NCBI GenBank assembly: GCA_039636785.1
Contig: CP144169.1
Coordinates: 62,001-126,000, forward strand
DNA length: 64,000 nt
Direction: 5' to 3'
Origin: Micrococcaceae bacterium Sec5.7
GTDB taxonomy: Bacteria > Actinomycetota > Actinomycetes > Actinomycetales > Micrococcaceae
The translations under genes were made by a program, and so were the position numbers. Below are positions 44,189-53,194 of the stretch, piece by piece (positions within the stretch are counted from its first letter, which is position 1; every line of letters begins with the position of its first letter). The notes under the pieces are model-generated. The model saw only the letters and a list, made by a program, of their open reading frames with translations. It was not told the DNA's origin and did not search any database.

Positions 44189-45931
44189 TCATGGTCCGGT
44201 GGTGAAGCTCCAGGAAGTCCAGAGCAGACTGTTCCCCGCGGCGTCCTTGATGCCGCCGCTGAGGCCCGCGGTGTACTTGGTGCGCGCGGTGAGCGTTAGC
44301 CCTGGGTTGAGGGTTGCCACCCGCGTGGTGGCGTTGTAGCTGACCACCGCGCTGATCACGCTGCCGGTGGCGGCGTTCCTCAGGGCGAACGTACCACTGG
44401 TTACACCGGTCACCTTCTCGCTGAGGGCTGCCGTCACATTGGCCACCCGGCTGACCCCGACAGCGCCTGGAGCCGGTGACTTCGTGCCCACGGTTGGCCG
44501 CGGCCCGGTGGTGAAGCTCCAGCTGCTAGCAGTGAGGGGGTTGCCCGCGGTGTCCTTAATCCCGGCGCTCACCGTGGCGGTGTATCTGGTGTCCGCTGCC
44601 AGGGTTACCCCTGGGTTGAGGGTTGCCACCCGGGTGGTGGCGTTGTAACTCACCGCCGATGCGACCGCAGCCCCTGCTGCGTTCTTCAGGGTAAACGTTG
44701 CGGACGAAACGCCTGTGACGTTTTCACTGAAGGTCGCCGTGACGTTGCTGGTCTGGCTGACGGCGGTGGTGCCTGCTGCCGGAGTGCCCGGCCTGGCGGT
44801 CGGCCCGGCGATGTCAACGGTGACCCGAAGGGTACCGGTGGACATCGTCTCGGGCACTCCCGTAGCGAATTCGCTGGCTGTTACGCTGTGAGCCCCGCTG
44901 GCCAAGGGAAGATCCGGAGCCACCGAGTATGTTCCCCCGGCACCCACGGTGGCGGTGCCCCGCAGCGCCCCGTCCACATACAGGTTCACTCCTGTGGAAG
45001 TGGTGAGGGCGGTCGCACCGGTAAAGACCGGGGAGCGGTTCGCGGTGAGGTTATCCGTGCTTGAGCTGCCCGTGTCAGTGGCTGCAGTCATGTCCGGAGC
45101 CGAGGGGCCGTTCGCCAACGGCGCGGTGCATGGTGCTCCGGGGCCGGCGAACTGTCCGAACTCGAAGATCGTTGCCTCGGCGGTGGTCGCCGGGTCTGTT
45201 CCCAGCCACAAAGCCCTGCTCTCGTTGGCGACCGCCCTGTCGGCGTCGCTCGTGCCGTCCACGGTGCTGACCTGGCCGAGTCCGGTAAAGGTGGCCGTCC
45301 ACGACGTCAGCCCGGGCCCGTCGTAGGCCAAGGTGCCGTCACCGCCGCCCGCCGCGGCACGGATGGTGCGCTTTCCGTTGATGACAAATGACTGCCTGCC
45401 GGCGACCACCCTGGCCTCGAGCTGGGAAGCCGGTATCTGGCCTCCGCCAGCGGCGATCGCCGTTCCCTTCATCACCACCGTGGACGCGTTGACTTTCGTT
45501 GCCGGCTGCGTGACGGTGACATTCGCTGTGCTGGTCTGGTCCCCGATGCCGGGCGCCGTCAGGATGCGTGCAACGTCACCGGGCCGGATATCCGGAGTGA
45601 CTCCCTCCCAACACGCGCCTCCGGGGTGGTTTACTTCCACGAACCCGTCGAACCCGGGGGTCGCCGGGTCGTCTTGGGGAACCACATTCGTTGCAGTCCC
45701 CACCACGGCGCCGCCGCGGACGATCTGAACCGTAGGCCGGTCACCGGTCGCGTAACCTGCAGCCGAGACAAAGTCCCTGACCGGAAAGACAATGATACTG
45801 TGCGGCGCCACGGGCGGATCATTAATCGCCGCCGCGGCCGCCGGCACCGCACCCAACGGCACCATAACAACCCCCACCGCGCCCGCAAGGACGGCGGCTG
45901 CCAAACGCGTGTACTTCATTTCTCTGGACAT
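44189..45931 (-). CDS. Secreted protein with two C-terminal Big_5 (SbsA Ig-like) domains
   Basis: A 580-residue exported protein. Signal peptide (AAAVLAGAVGVVMVPLGAVPAAAAA). An unassigned N-terminal beta domain of about 250 residues. An Ig-like part around 290-370 (PVFTGATALTTSTGVNLYVDG). Two tandem Big_5 repeats (about 390-480 and 485-580), each ending SSWSFTTGP or TSWSFTTGP. The DNA of the two repeats is clearly related. No sortase motif; it probably acts in the cell surface or medium. Function unknown. Confidence 0.82.
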   Translation of the reverse strand: MSREMKYTRLAAAVLAGAVGVVMVPLGAVPAAAAAINDPPVAPHSIIVFPVRDFVSAAGYATGDRPTVQIVRGGAVVGTATNVVPQDDPATPGFDGFVEVNHPGGACWEGVTPDIRPGDVARILTAPGIGDQTSTANVTVTQPATKVNASTVVMKGTAIAAGGGQIPASQLEARVVAGRQSFVINGKRTIRAAAGGGDGTLAYDGPGLTSWTATFTGLGQVSTVDGTSDADRAVANESRALWLGTDPATTAEATIFEFGQFAGPGAPCTAPLANGPSAPDMTAATDTGSSSTDNLTANRSPVFTGATALTTSTGVNLYVDGALRGTATVGAGGTYSVAPDLPLASGAHSVTASEFATGVPETMSTGTLRVTVDIAGPTARPGTPAAGTTAVSQTSNVTATFSENVTGVSSATFTLKNAAGAAVASAVSYNATTRVATLNPGVTLAADTRYTATVSAGIKDTAGNPLTASSWSFTTGPRPTVGTKSPAPGAVGVSRVANVTAALSEKVTGVTSGTFALRNAATGSVISAVVSYNATTRVATLNPGLTLTARTKYTAGLSGGIKDAAGNSLLWTSWSFTTGP

Positions 45932-46525
45932 GACTCTGTGCCTCTCGCTAAGACCGCATCACGCCGGCGATCGGTAGTCGCCCGCCGGCGCGTACCTATA
46001 CCCGTTCCCAGTACGCGTCCCAAAGATAGCCAACAGAAACTGGAAAAACCTTGCGCCCGACGTACCGCCCAATGACCGCTTCCCGGCGGCATCAGGGCTC
46101 ACCGACGTCTCGGAAGGGAGCACCAGGCTGCCATTCAACGGATGGATGAAGTCATCACGGGCCTACGACGTCTCCCGCAGGTCCTCACCGGGCCCGGATA
46201 TCCAGAGAATGAGCGATTCTACGGAAGGGTCGGGCAGCGCGTCACGGCGGCCTTTGTGTGGTTACAGCCGAAGTAAATTTGTGTCACAGTCCGCGGAACC
46301 TCAGATTCTGAGCAGAGGATTGACGAAACCGTTGAAGGTCGCCGACTGCCATCCGGCCCCGCGCTCACCCCTGAGGTCCCCCAGATTTGGGGGGAAGCAA
46401 TTGCTTGACAAGCGGGTCTTCGCATTTTGCGTTTTCACAAGGCGCCGTGACAAGGCGTGCATTGTCCGAATCTGCACGCGGAAGTCCGCCGCTGGCACAC
46501 CCGGCAACGGCGGACGCCGGCGGGC
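45932..46525. other. Intergenic region between the Big_5 gene and the IS element
   Basis: Nearly 600 bases. A 127-codon plus-strand frame (46146-46529) has Arg/Ser-rich composition without family features and is not called. An AGCAATTGCT palindrome lies near 46396. The region must contain the promoter of the secreted Big_5 protein. No RNA gene was recognised. Confidence 0.35.
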
Positions 46526-46529
46526 CTAG
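46526..46529. repeat. Target-site duplication CTAG, left
   Basis: CTAG directly before the left terminal repeat; repeated at 47934-47937. The YTAR-type 4-bp duplication is typical of IS701-family insertions. Confidence 0.8.
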
Positions 46530-47933
46530 TACTACAGTCGCGTTTAATTTAGGCGGTCGCGGCGGTTTAATCGGACTTTCCGGTCGTGGCCTGTTAATCG
46601 TTGGTGGTGAGTGATGATATTTGTGTGGCGGAGGTAGAAGAGTGGGCCGAAGGTCTGGAGGAAATCGGCGATCTTATTGGGCCGCGGTTTGTCCGGTCTG
46701 AACCGCGGCGGAATGCTGTTGGGTATGTGCGCGGGCTGCTTTCGGATGAGGAACGGAAAAATTCCTGGACCCTGTCTGAACGCGCCGGGCACGGCACCCC
46801 GGATGGCATGCAGCGCCTGCTCTCGACCACTGACTGGGACCCGGAGGTTGTGCGGGATGATTTGTTCACCTACGTCAATCGCCACCTGGGCGATCCCGGC
46901 GGGATCCTGATCATCGACGAGACCGGATTCCTCAAGAAGGGCGCCGAATCGGCCGGGGTCGCACGCCAGTATTCAGGCACTGCCGGGCGGGTGGAGAACT
47001 GCCAGATCGGGGTGTTTCTGACGTACTCCGCCCCGGCCGGGCGCACCCTGCTGGACCGGGAACTTTACCTGCCCAAAACCTGGGCCGATGACCGGGAAAG
47101 ATGCACCCGGGCCGGGATCCCCAAAACCAGGGAATTCGCCACGAAACCGGTGCTCGCCGCGGACATGATCGACCGCGCCCTGGATGCCGGGATCCCGGCC
47201 CGCTGGGCCACCGGGGACGCTGTCTACGGACAGCACACGGGGCTGCGCCGCCGCCTGGAAGCCCGAGGTCTGCACTACGTGCTGGCCGTTCCCATGAACC
47301 AAAACATCATCGCCCCCACCGCAGGGATCGGCGAGCAATGGCGCGCGGATAAACTAATCGCTTCCCTGCGCGGCAACGCCTGGCGGACCCGCACCGCCGG
47401 GGCAGGAACCAAGGGCGAGCGTCGATACTCCTGGGCACGGACCCGCATCAACGGACCCGCCGAAACCGGAGAACACTGGCTGCTGGCCCGCCGCTCCCTG
47501 AAAGACCCCACCGACCTGGCCTACTACATCTGCCACGGCCCCAACCGGGTCTCCCTCGCCGAACTGGTGCGGATCGCCGGCGCCCGCTGGGCGATCGAGG
47601 AAACCTTCCAAACCTCCAAAGGCGAAACCGGGCTGGACCACTACCAGGTCCGCCAATACACCGGCTGGTACCGGCACATCACCCTCTCCATGTTCGCCCA
47701 GGCCTTCCTGACCGTGATCCGCTCCAAAAAAGGGGCCCTGCCGCCGCAGACGGCGAACTGATCCGGCTCTCACTGCCCGAAATCAGGCGGCTGCTCGTCC
47801 GCCTCGTCTGGCACCGCACCACCAGCCCGAAACACGTCCTGGAACACTCAACCTGGCGACGAAAACACCAACACCGAGCCCGACGCTGCCATTACAAGGC
47901 CCGCGGACACACCCAATAAACGCGACTGTAGTA
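46530..47933 (+). mobile_element. IS701-family insertion sequence, 1404 bp
   Basis: Terminal inverted repeats TACTACAGTCGCGTTTA (46530-46546) and its exact complement (47917-47933), 17 bp, flanked by CTAG on both sides. Contains one DDE transposase reading frame that is split by a frameshift. Perfect ends and duplication indicate a young insertion between the Big_5 and CPBP genes. Confidence 0.92.
46604..47919 (+). pseudogene. IS701-type transposase, frameshifted near its 3' end
   Basis: A DDE transposase (DDE_5 type): RFVRSEPRRNAVGYVRGLLS, GILIIDETGFLKKG (first Asp), ARWATGDAVYGQ (second Asp) and ARWAIEETFQTSKGETGLD (Glu). The frame ends early at 47761. The family C-terminus (DGELIRLSLPEIRRLLVRLV and a basic tail) continues in the -1 frame to a TAA at 47917-47919, inside the right terminal repeat. 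An A6G4 run at 47726-47735 is where one base was lost or where ribosomes could shift. GTG 46604 and TTG 46601 are both possible starts. Confidence 0.85.
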
Positions 47934-47937
47934 CTAG
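47934..47937. repeat. Target-site duplication CTAG, right
   Basis: Direct copy of 46526-46529 immediately after the right terminal repeat of the IS701-type element. Confidence 0.8.
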
Positions 47938-48057
47938 ACCAGGAAGCGCATAAGCGCCGCAACGTCGTCGGGCGGTCTCTCAAACTTTCAAACAACGGCG
48001 GGAGCCGGCGACCCGATACGACAAGCCTGACCGTTCCTACCGTGGCGGCGGCGTGCA

Positions 48058-48834
48058 CTAGCCAAGCCCGACTGCCTTGCCGAAGAGGCTGAAGCCGACG
48101 AATGCCACGATGTCCAGCACCGCATGGGCAATCACCAGCGGCATGACACGGCCGGTCTTTGCATAGATCCAGGCGAAGACCACCCCCATCACGGCGTTCC
48201 CGATGAACGGCCCGAAGCCCTGGTACAGGTGATAGCTGCCCCTCAGCATGGAGCTGGCAAATATGGCCAGCGGCATGCTCCAGCCGAATTTGCCCAGCCG
48301 GTCCAGCAGATAGCCCACCACAATGACTTCCTCCACGACGCCGTGCCGTATCGCGGACAGTATCAGCACAGGAACAGTCCACCAGTAGGAGTCCAGCGCA
48401 CTGGGGATGATCGCTGTGGTGATGCCCAGCGCCCGGCCTCCTGCGTAGAGTCCCAGGGAGGGAATGCCGATCAGTGCCGCAAGGCCCAGACCCTGCAGCA
48501 GATCCACACCGGGCCTGGCGAAGTTGAAGCCCAGTTTCCGGAATGCCGAGCCGCTCGTCCGCCCGTCATTGGGTGTCCGGACATGATCCGTCAGGAAGTA
48601 GATCACCAGCAGCACCGGCACCAGCGCGAAGACTATGTCCAGCAGCTGATAGGTGAGATCGAAGTATTCGCGGGTGCTCTGCGAACGGTTAAGCGTGGAG
48701 GTGCCCTGGGCAAGGGGTGCCCGGGTCACCTTGTCCAGGAGCTGCACCACGGAGTAGACAGCGGACTGGCCGAGGGACAGTCCGAGGACAATCCAGACTT
48801 CAATCCGCAGACGACGGCGGGCAGGAACCAACAT
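48058..48834 (-). CDS. CPBP-family intramembrane metalloprotease
   Basis: A 258-residue membrane protein with about seven helices. The CPBP/Abi motifs are present: AIRHGVVEEVIVVGYL (EE pair), MLRGSYHLYQGFG (R and H) and LVIAHAVLDIVAF (H). Such glutamate proteases process membrane substrates or proteins for processing and export. Stand-alone, divergent from the phosphatase gene. Confidence 0.88.
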   Translation of the reverse strand: MLVPARRRLRIEVWIVLGLSLGQSAVYSVVQLLDKVTRAPLAQGTSTLNRSQSTREYFDLTYQLLDIVFALVPVLLVIYFLTDHVRTPNDGRTSGSAFRKLGFNFARPGVDLLQGLGLAALIGIPSLGLYAGGRALGITTAIIPSALDSYWWTVPVLILSAIRHGVVEEVIVVGYLLDRLGKFGWSMPLAIFASSMLRGSYHLYQGFGPFIGNAVMGVVFAWIYAKTGRVMPLVIAHAVLDIVAFVGFSLFGKAVGLG

Positions 48835-48910
48835 GTTCCTATCTTGCCTTTAGTTTCTGGTTCTTTCCTGTTGCCCTGCTTCTTTCGGGCCGGGCCTATG
48901 CTTGGTGGTT

Positions 48911-49591
48911 ATGAGTGCGCCCGGGAAAATCATCATGATCCGGCATGGCCAGTCCGCGGCCAATGCCGACACCTCCATCTACAACCGGGTGCCGGACTAC
49001 CGGATACCGCTGACGCCGAAGGGCCTCGAGCAGGCCAAGGCAGCCGGGGAGCAGATCCGGCGCCAGCTCGATGGCCGCCAGGTCTGCGTTTATGTGTCTC
49101 CGTATCTGCGGGCGTACCAGACCCTGGAAGCACTCGACCTGGGCGCGCTTATTGAACGGGTGGTCGAAGAGCCCCGGCTCCGCGAACAGGACTGGGCGAA
49201 TTTCCAGATCACCGGGGAAATCGAAGACCAGAAGGAACTGAGGAATGCCTATGGGCACTTCTTCTACCGGTTCCGCGAGGGCGAGTCGGGCTCAGACGTC
49301 TACGACCGCATTTCCTCGTTTATGGAAACCCTCTACAGGCACTGGTCCAGGCCCAGCTACGCGCCCAACACATTGCTGGTGACACATGGTCTGACCATGC
49401 GGCTGTTCTGCATGCGCTGGTTCCACTGGTCCGTTGAGTACTTCGAGTCGCTGAATAACCCGGACAACGCAGAGGTCCGCACGCTGCTGCGCACGGACCA
49501 CGGCAAGTATGAGCTGGACAAGCCGTTCAGCCAGTGGGTGGAGCGAAGCGTCAACGAGTCAGTGCTGAACGCTCCTCATATGATCTGGTGA
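48911..49591 (+). CDS. Histidine phosphatase (phosphoglycerate mutase-like)
   Basis: A 226-residue branch-1 histidine phosphatase. The RHG catalytic motif IIMIRHGQSAANAD is at the start, then YVSPYLRAYQTLEA (Arg), a Glu in EPRLREQDWANFQ and the second His in LLVTHGLTMRLF. The ATG at 48911 is preferred to the TTG at 48902. Cytoplasmic; substrate unknown. Confidence 0.88.
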   Translation: MSAPGKIIMIRHGQSAANADTSIYNRVPDYRIPLTPKGLEQAKAAGEQIRRQLDGRQVCVYVSPYLRAYQTLEALDLGALIERVVEEPRLREQDWANFQITGEIEDQKELRNAYGHFFYRFREGESGSDVYDRISSFMETLYRHWSRPSYAPNTLLVTHGLTMRLFCMRWFHWSVEYFESLNNPDNAEVRTLLRTDHGKYELDKPFSQWVERSVNESVLNAPHMIW

Positions 49592-49612
49592 GGAGTCCGG
49601 CCGGAAAGAGGA

Positions 49613-50413
49613 TCAGGATTCCTGTGCCGGCGGCGCCACAATGACTTCGGTGCCGTTGGCCTCGAACGCAGCCTTGTCCGTGTCTGAAATGCCGGAGTCG
49701 GTGATCAGCTTGCTGAACCGGTAACCCGCCATGGTGGCGAACGCGCGCCGCCCCACTTTGGAAGAGTCCGCCAACACATAGGACACGGCGGCACGGCGGG
49801 CCATCAGCGCGTTGACGGAGGCCTCCCCCTCGTCCGTGATGGTAGGGCCAAACGCAGGATCGATGCCGTTTACCCCGATGAAGGCGATGTCCAGCGCGAC
49901 CTTCTGCATGATGATGTCCGTGTACGGCCCCACCAGCTCGTAGGATCGCGGGTTCAGGATGCCACCGGTCACCATGATCTTGATATTGGGCCGGACAGCA
50001 AGCTGGGACGCAATATTGATGGCATTGGTGACCACCGTCAACGTGGCGCGGTTGGAGTGCGTGTTCAGATCAGCGCGGGTTGACAAAACCTGCGCCAAGG
50101 CAGTGCTGGTGGTGCCGCCGCTGAGGCCGATCACTGCCCCCGGCTGGATCAGCGCAGAGGCGGCCAGCGCGATCTGCTGTTTCGCTTCGGCGTGATCGTC
50201 CCGGTTATAGCGGCCAGGGAGGTCGTAGGCGACCGAACCTGTGGTTGCTCCACCCCTGGTCCGGCTGAGCAGCCGCTGCTTGGCAAGGCTGTCCAGATCG
50301 CGTCGCGCCGTGGCAGGCGACACGCCGAGTTGCGTGACAATGTCCTCCACGTCAACCTGCCCGGACTCCGCCAGCAGATCCAGGATCGCAGTCAGTCGAT
50401 CGGTGCGCGTCAT
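49613..50413 (-). CDS. DeoR-family sugar-phosphate regulator (AgaR-like)
   Basis: A 266-residue DeoR regulator. The helix-turn-helix VDVEDIVTQLGVSPATARRDLDSL is at about 20-43. The sensor domain has IGLSGGTTSTALAQVL, MVTGGILNPRSYELVG and DIAFIGVNGIDP, and binds phosphosugars. The ATG at 50413 has GAGAGG 6 nt upstream. It is the last gene of the amino-sugar operon (22 bp after the aldolase) and is the likely repressor of this operon and of the divergent GH101 gene. Confidence 0.9.
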   Translation of the reverse strand: MTRTDRLTAILDLLAESGQVDVEDIVTQLGVSPATARRDLDSLAKQRLLSRTRGGATTGSVAYDLPGRYNRDDHAEAKQQIALAASALIQPGAVIGLSGGTTSTALAQVLSTRADLNTHSNRATLTVVTNAINIASQLAVRPNIKIMVTGGILNPRSYELVGPYTDIIMQKVALDIAFIGVNGIDPAFGPTITDEGEASVNALMARRAAVSYVLADSSKVGRRAFATMAGYRFSKLITDSGISDTDKAAFEANGTEVIVAPPAQES

Positions 50414-50435
50414 CACTAACCTCTCAAGAGTCGAA

Positions 50436-51275
50436 TTAAATGGCCTTCGCAAAAAGCGTCAGCAACCGTGACACCTCGGGCGCCAGGGCATCCCGGCCTG
50501 CCTTGATGTACTTCCGGGAATCCACCACTGAAGGATTCGCAACCAGGTAGTCCCGGACCGCGCGCGTGAAGAACCCATTCAGGTGGGTGGATACATTGAT
50601 CTTAGTCATCCCCGACCCGATGGCAGCCACAATCGACTCATCCGGGACCCCCGATGAACCGTGCAACACGAGCGGCACGCCAAGTGCCGACTTCAACCGG
50701 GTGATGAGCCCCAGGTCCAGGGCTGCGCTTCGTTCCGTCATGGCGTGGGAAGAGCCCACGGCCACGGCCAGCGCGTCCACTCCGGTGGCTGCCACGAATG
50801 CAGCGGCCTCATCGGGATCTGTTCGGACGCCCGGAGCATGGGCGCCGTTCTTGCCGCCGACTTTGCCCAGCTCGGCCTCGACATAGACGCCCCTGCTGTG
50901 TGCATATTCCGTCACTCGCCGGGTAGCGGCGACATTCAGTTCATAGGCCAGGTGGGCGCCGTCGTACATGACGGACCCGAAGCCCAGATCAACGGCCTGG
51001 AGGGCCAGCTCTTCGGACTCGGCGTGGTCCAGATGCAGGGACACCGGAACGGCGGCCTGCCTGGCGACCGCCAGCGAGGCGAGCGCCAGGGGCTCCAGAC
51101 CGCCGTGGAAAGCGGCGCAGTTCTCGGAGATCTGCAGGATCACCGGCAGCCCGGCCGCCTCGGCACCGGCCACCAGCCCCTCCAGGGTCTCCAGGTGGAC
51201 TATATTGAAGGCGCCCTGGCCGGCGCCGCGTTCCGCAGCACTGTCCATCAGATCACGGGTGTTGACCAGGGTCAT
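50436..51275 (-). CDS. Class II aldolase, tagatose-1,6-bisphosphate type (KbaY/GatY-like)
   Basis: A zinc aldolase of 279 residues cleaving tagatose- or fructose-1,6-bisphosphate to DHAP and glyceraldehyde-3-phosphate. Seen: GQGAFNIVHLETLEGLVAGAE, zinc-site LHLDHAES, YVEAELGKVGGK, LVLHGSSGVP and MTKINVSTHLN. The short class IIB length and neighbours favour the tagatose pathway. Its start overlaps the pfkB stop by 4 bp (ATGA). Confidence 0.88.
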   Translation of the reverse strand: MTLVNTRDLMDSAAERGAGQGAFNIVHLETLEGLVAGAEAAGLPVILQISENCAAFHGGLEPLALASLAVARQAAVPVSLHLDHAESEELALQAVDLGFGSVMYDGAHLAYELNVAATRRVTEYAHSRGVYVEAELGKVGGKNGAHAPGVRTDPDEAAAFVAATGVDALAVAVGSSHAMTERSAALDLGLITRLKSALGVPLVLHGSSGVPDESIVAAIGSGMTKINVSTHLNGFFTRAVRDYLVANPSVVDSRKYIKAGRDALAPEVSRLLTLFAKAI

Positions 51276-52225
51276 GGAATCTCCTTGTGGGTGACGATCA
51301 GCTGATCGGCAAGTTCTGTGTGGCGGGGCGAGATCTCCCCTGCACCGGGCATCAGCACGGCTGCAGCGGACCAGGAGGTGGCCGCCCGGAGGATCTGCTC
51401 GAGGTCAGTAATGCCGTTGGCAAGTGCGACGGCGGCGGCCGAGACTGCCGCATCTCCGGCGCCGGTGGGGTTGCCGCAGAGGGCCTCCGGTAGCCGTGCT
51501 TGCCAGTAATGGCCTGGTGCGGCGGCATCAAATGCCAGCATGCCGTCGGGACCGGCGCTGACCAGAACCCGCTTGGCGCCAAGGGAAATGAGCTTGAGGG
51601 CGGCCGCAACCAGGTCCTGCTCCCCCACTGCCTCGATCAGTTCATGATTGTTTGGCTTAAGAAGATCTGCTCCGGCCTTCGCAGCGGCGACAATCCCGGG
51701 ACCGGAGGTATCGATAATTGCCGGGACTCCGGCGTCGTGCGCCAGTTTCACCAATGCCGGGTAGAAGTCCCGGGGTGCGCCGGCCGGAAGGCTGCCGGAC
51801 CCCACCAGTACACCGGCCGGGTGGCCATCATCCCCGCTGAGGCTTTCCACGACGGCGGCAGCCAGGGCCTGCCATTCAGCCGGTTGCAGCGGCAGACCAC
51901 GTTCATTAAAAATGGACGTATCCCCGCTGACGGTATCCACCAGCGCGATGCTCCGGCGGGTCTCAGCCTGCGCCCGGATCAGACGATGGGGCACACCGCT
52001 GGCTTCAAGCTCGGCGGCGAACGCCGCACCGGAAACACCACCGGCAGGGACGATGGCCAGGACGGGGTTCCCCAGCTGGTGGGCCACCCTGGCGACATTC
52101 AGTCCTTTGCCGCCGGCCCGGACCAGCGGCGTTTCCACCCGGTGGCTTCCGCCGGGGGTAATGCCGTCAACCTGATAAGTGACGTCGACTGCGGGATTCG
52201 GCGTGACGGTAATGACACGCCTCAT
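51272..52225 (-). CDS. PfkB-family phosphosugar kinase (tagatose-6-P or fructose-1-P kinase)
   Basis: A 317-residue PfkB kinase: TVTPNPAVDVTYQVDG, GGKGLNVARVAHQLG (PfkB signature 1) and GNPTGAGDAAVSAAAVAL (signature 2 with catalytic Asp). The pattern is that of 1-phosphofructokinase/LacC. Placed between ROK kinase and aldolase, tagatose-6-phosphate is the likely substrate. Overlaps both neighbours by 4 bp. Confidence 0.88.
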   Translation of the reverse strand: MRRVITVTPNPAVDVTYQVDGITPGGSHRVETPLVRAGGKGLNVARVAHQLGNPVLAIVPAGGVSGAAFAAELEASGVPHRLIRAQAETRRSIALVDTVSGDTSIFNERGLPLQPAEWQALAAAVVESLSGDDGHPAGVLVGSGSLPAGAPRDFYPALVKLAHDAGVPAIIDTSGPGIVAAAKAGADLLKPNNHELIEAVGEQDLVAAALKLISLGAKRVLVSAGPDGMLAFDAAAPGHYWQARLPEALCGNPTGAGDAAVSAAAVALANGITDLEQILRAATSWSAAAVLMPGAGEISPRHTELADQLIVTHKEIP

Positions 52226-53184
52226 GTGGAGACTCCCGCCGGTGTCAGCAGCATCCGGGCCTGCAATGCAGCGCCAATCAGGCCCGCATTCTGTCCCAGC
52301 TGCGCCTTCAGGATCTGCGGGCGCCGGTGGAAGGTCAGAAGTTCATCCACGCGCCGGCGCAGGGGCGCCAGGAGTTCCTCGCCGGCTTCCGAGAGCCCGC
52401 CGCCAACCACCACAGCCTCGGTGCCGATGATGTTGACACACTGGGCAATGCTGAATGCCAAGGCCTCGATGGCATCCATCCAGATCTGCTGCGCGGTGGC
52501 ATCATGTGCCAGGGCAAGCCTCAGCACACCCCTGGCGCCATTCACTTCAGTACCTGTCAACGCTGTGTACCGCTGGGCAATGGCACCGGCGGAACCCACG
52601 GATTCCAGGATGGCTGTGCCTTTGCCGGACGGATCCGGCACCAGGGCGTGCCCCAGCTCGCCGGCGTAGCCGCCGGCAGCCACGGGCCGGCCACCGGAGA
52701 ACACGGCGCCTGCGATCCCCGTCCCGAGAATCATCACCACCACGTCGCTGAACCCTTTGGCCGCACCGAGACGGAGCTCGGCGCTGCCGGCTGATCCGAC
52801 GTCGTGCCCGAAAGCCACCGGCACCCCAAGGCGCCGCTCGGCCTCGAGGGTGAAGGGATAGTTCCGCCACCCGAGGTTTGCCGAGAAAATACCGGTCCCG
52901 GCCGCAGAGTCAACAAGACCCGGCACCATCAGGCCGGCTGCCGCGACGTGAATATCCGGAAACTCGCCTGCCAGATCTGCGGCGAGTCCGGCCACGCAGT
53001 CCAGCACGGCTTCCGCTGTCCTGTTCCCTGAGAGTGGGGTTGCAACGCGCCTGAGGCCGCGGATGGCGCCGGACGCATCAACGATTCCGGCTTTCATGTC
53101 TGTTCCGCCGACGTCGAACGCCATCACAGCGGCGGGTGCCGGACCGAGGGAGACTGGTCGGCGTGGTGTGGGGGCGTGTGACAT
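52222..53184 (-). CDS. ROK-family sugar kinase lacking the zinc cysteine motif
   Basis: A 320-residue ROK protein: phosphate loop VMAFDVGGTDMKAGIVDASG, catalytic GHDVGSAGSAELRLGAAKG and adenine-side VVVGGGLSEAGEEL. Where most ROK kinases have CxCGxxGCxE after GH, this one reads GHALVPDPSGKGTAILESVG with no cysteine. The residues for phosphorylation are present. In this operon it probably phosphorylates GalNAc or galactosamine. The start at 53184 follows the SIS gene by 10 bp. Confidence 0.87.
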   Translation of the reverse strand: MSHAPTPRRPVSLGPAPAAVMAFDVGGTDMKAGIVDASGAIRGLRRVATPLSGNRTAEAVLDCVAGLAADLAGEFPDIHVAAAGLMVPGLVDSAAGTGIFSANLGWRNYPFTLEAERRLGVPVAFGHDVGSAGSAELRLGAAKGFSDVVVMILGTGIAGAVFSGGRPVAAGGYAGELGHALVPDPSGKGTAILESVGSAGAIAQRYTALTGTEVNGARGVLRLALAHDATAQQIWMDAIEALAFSIAQCVNIIGTEAVVVGGGLSEAGEELLAPLRRRVDELLTFHRRPQILKAQLGQNAGLIGAALQARMLLTPAGVST

Positions 53185-53194
53185 CAAGCTGTGC

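Noticed and set aside
46146..46529. 127-codon plus-strand ORF before the IS element
   Set aside because: Low-quality Arg/Ser-rich translation, crosses to the target duplication, no support as a gene.
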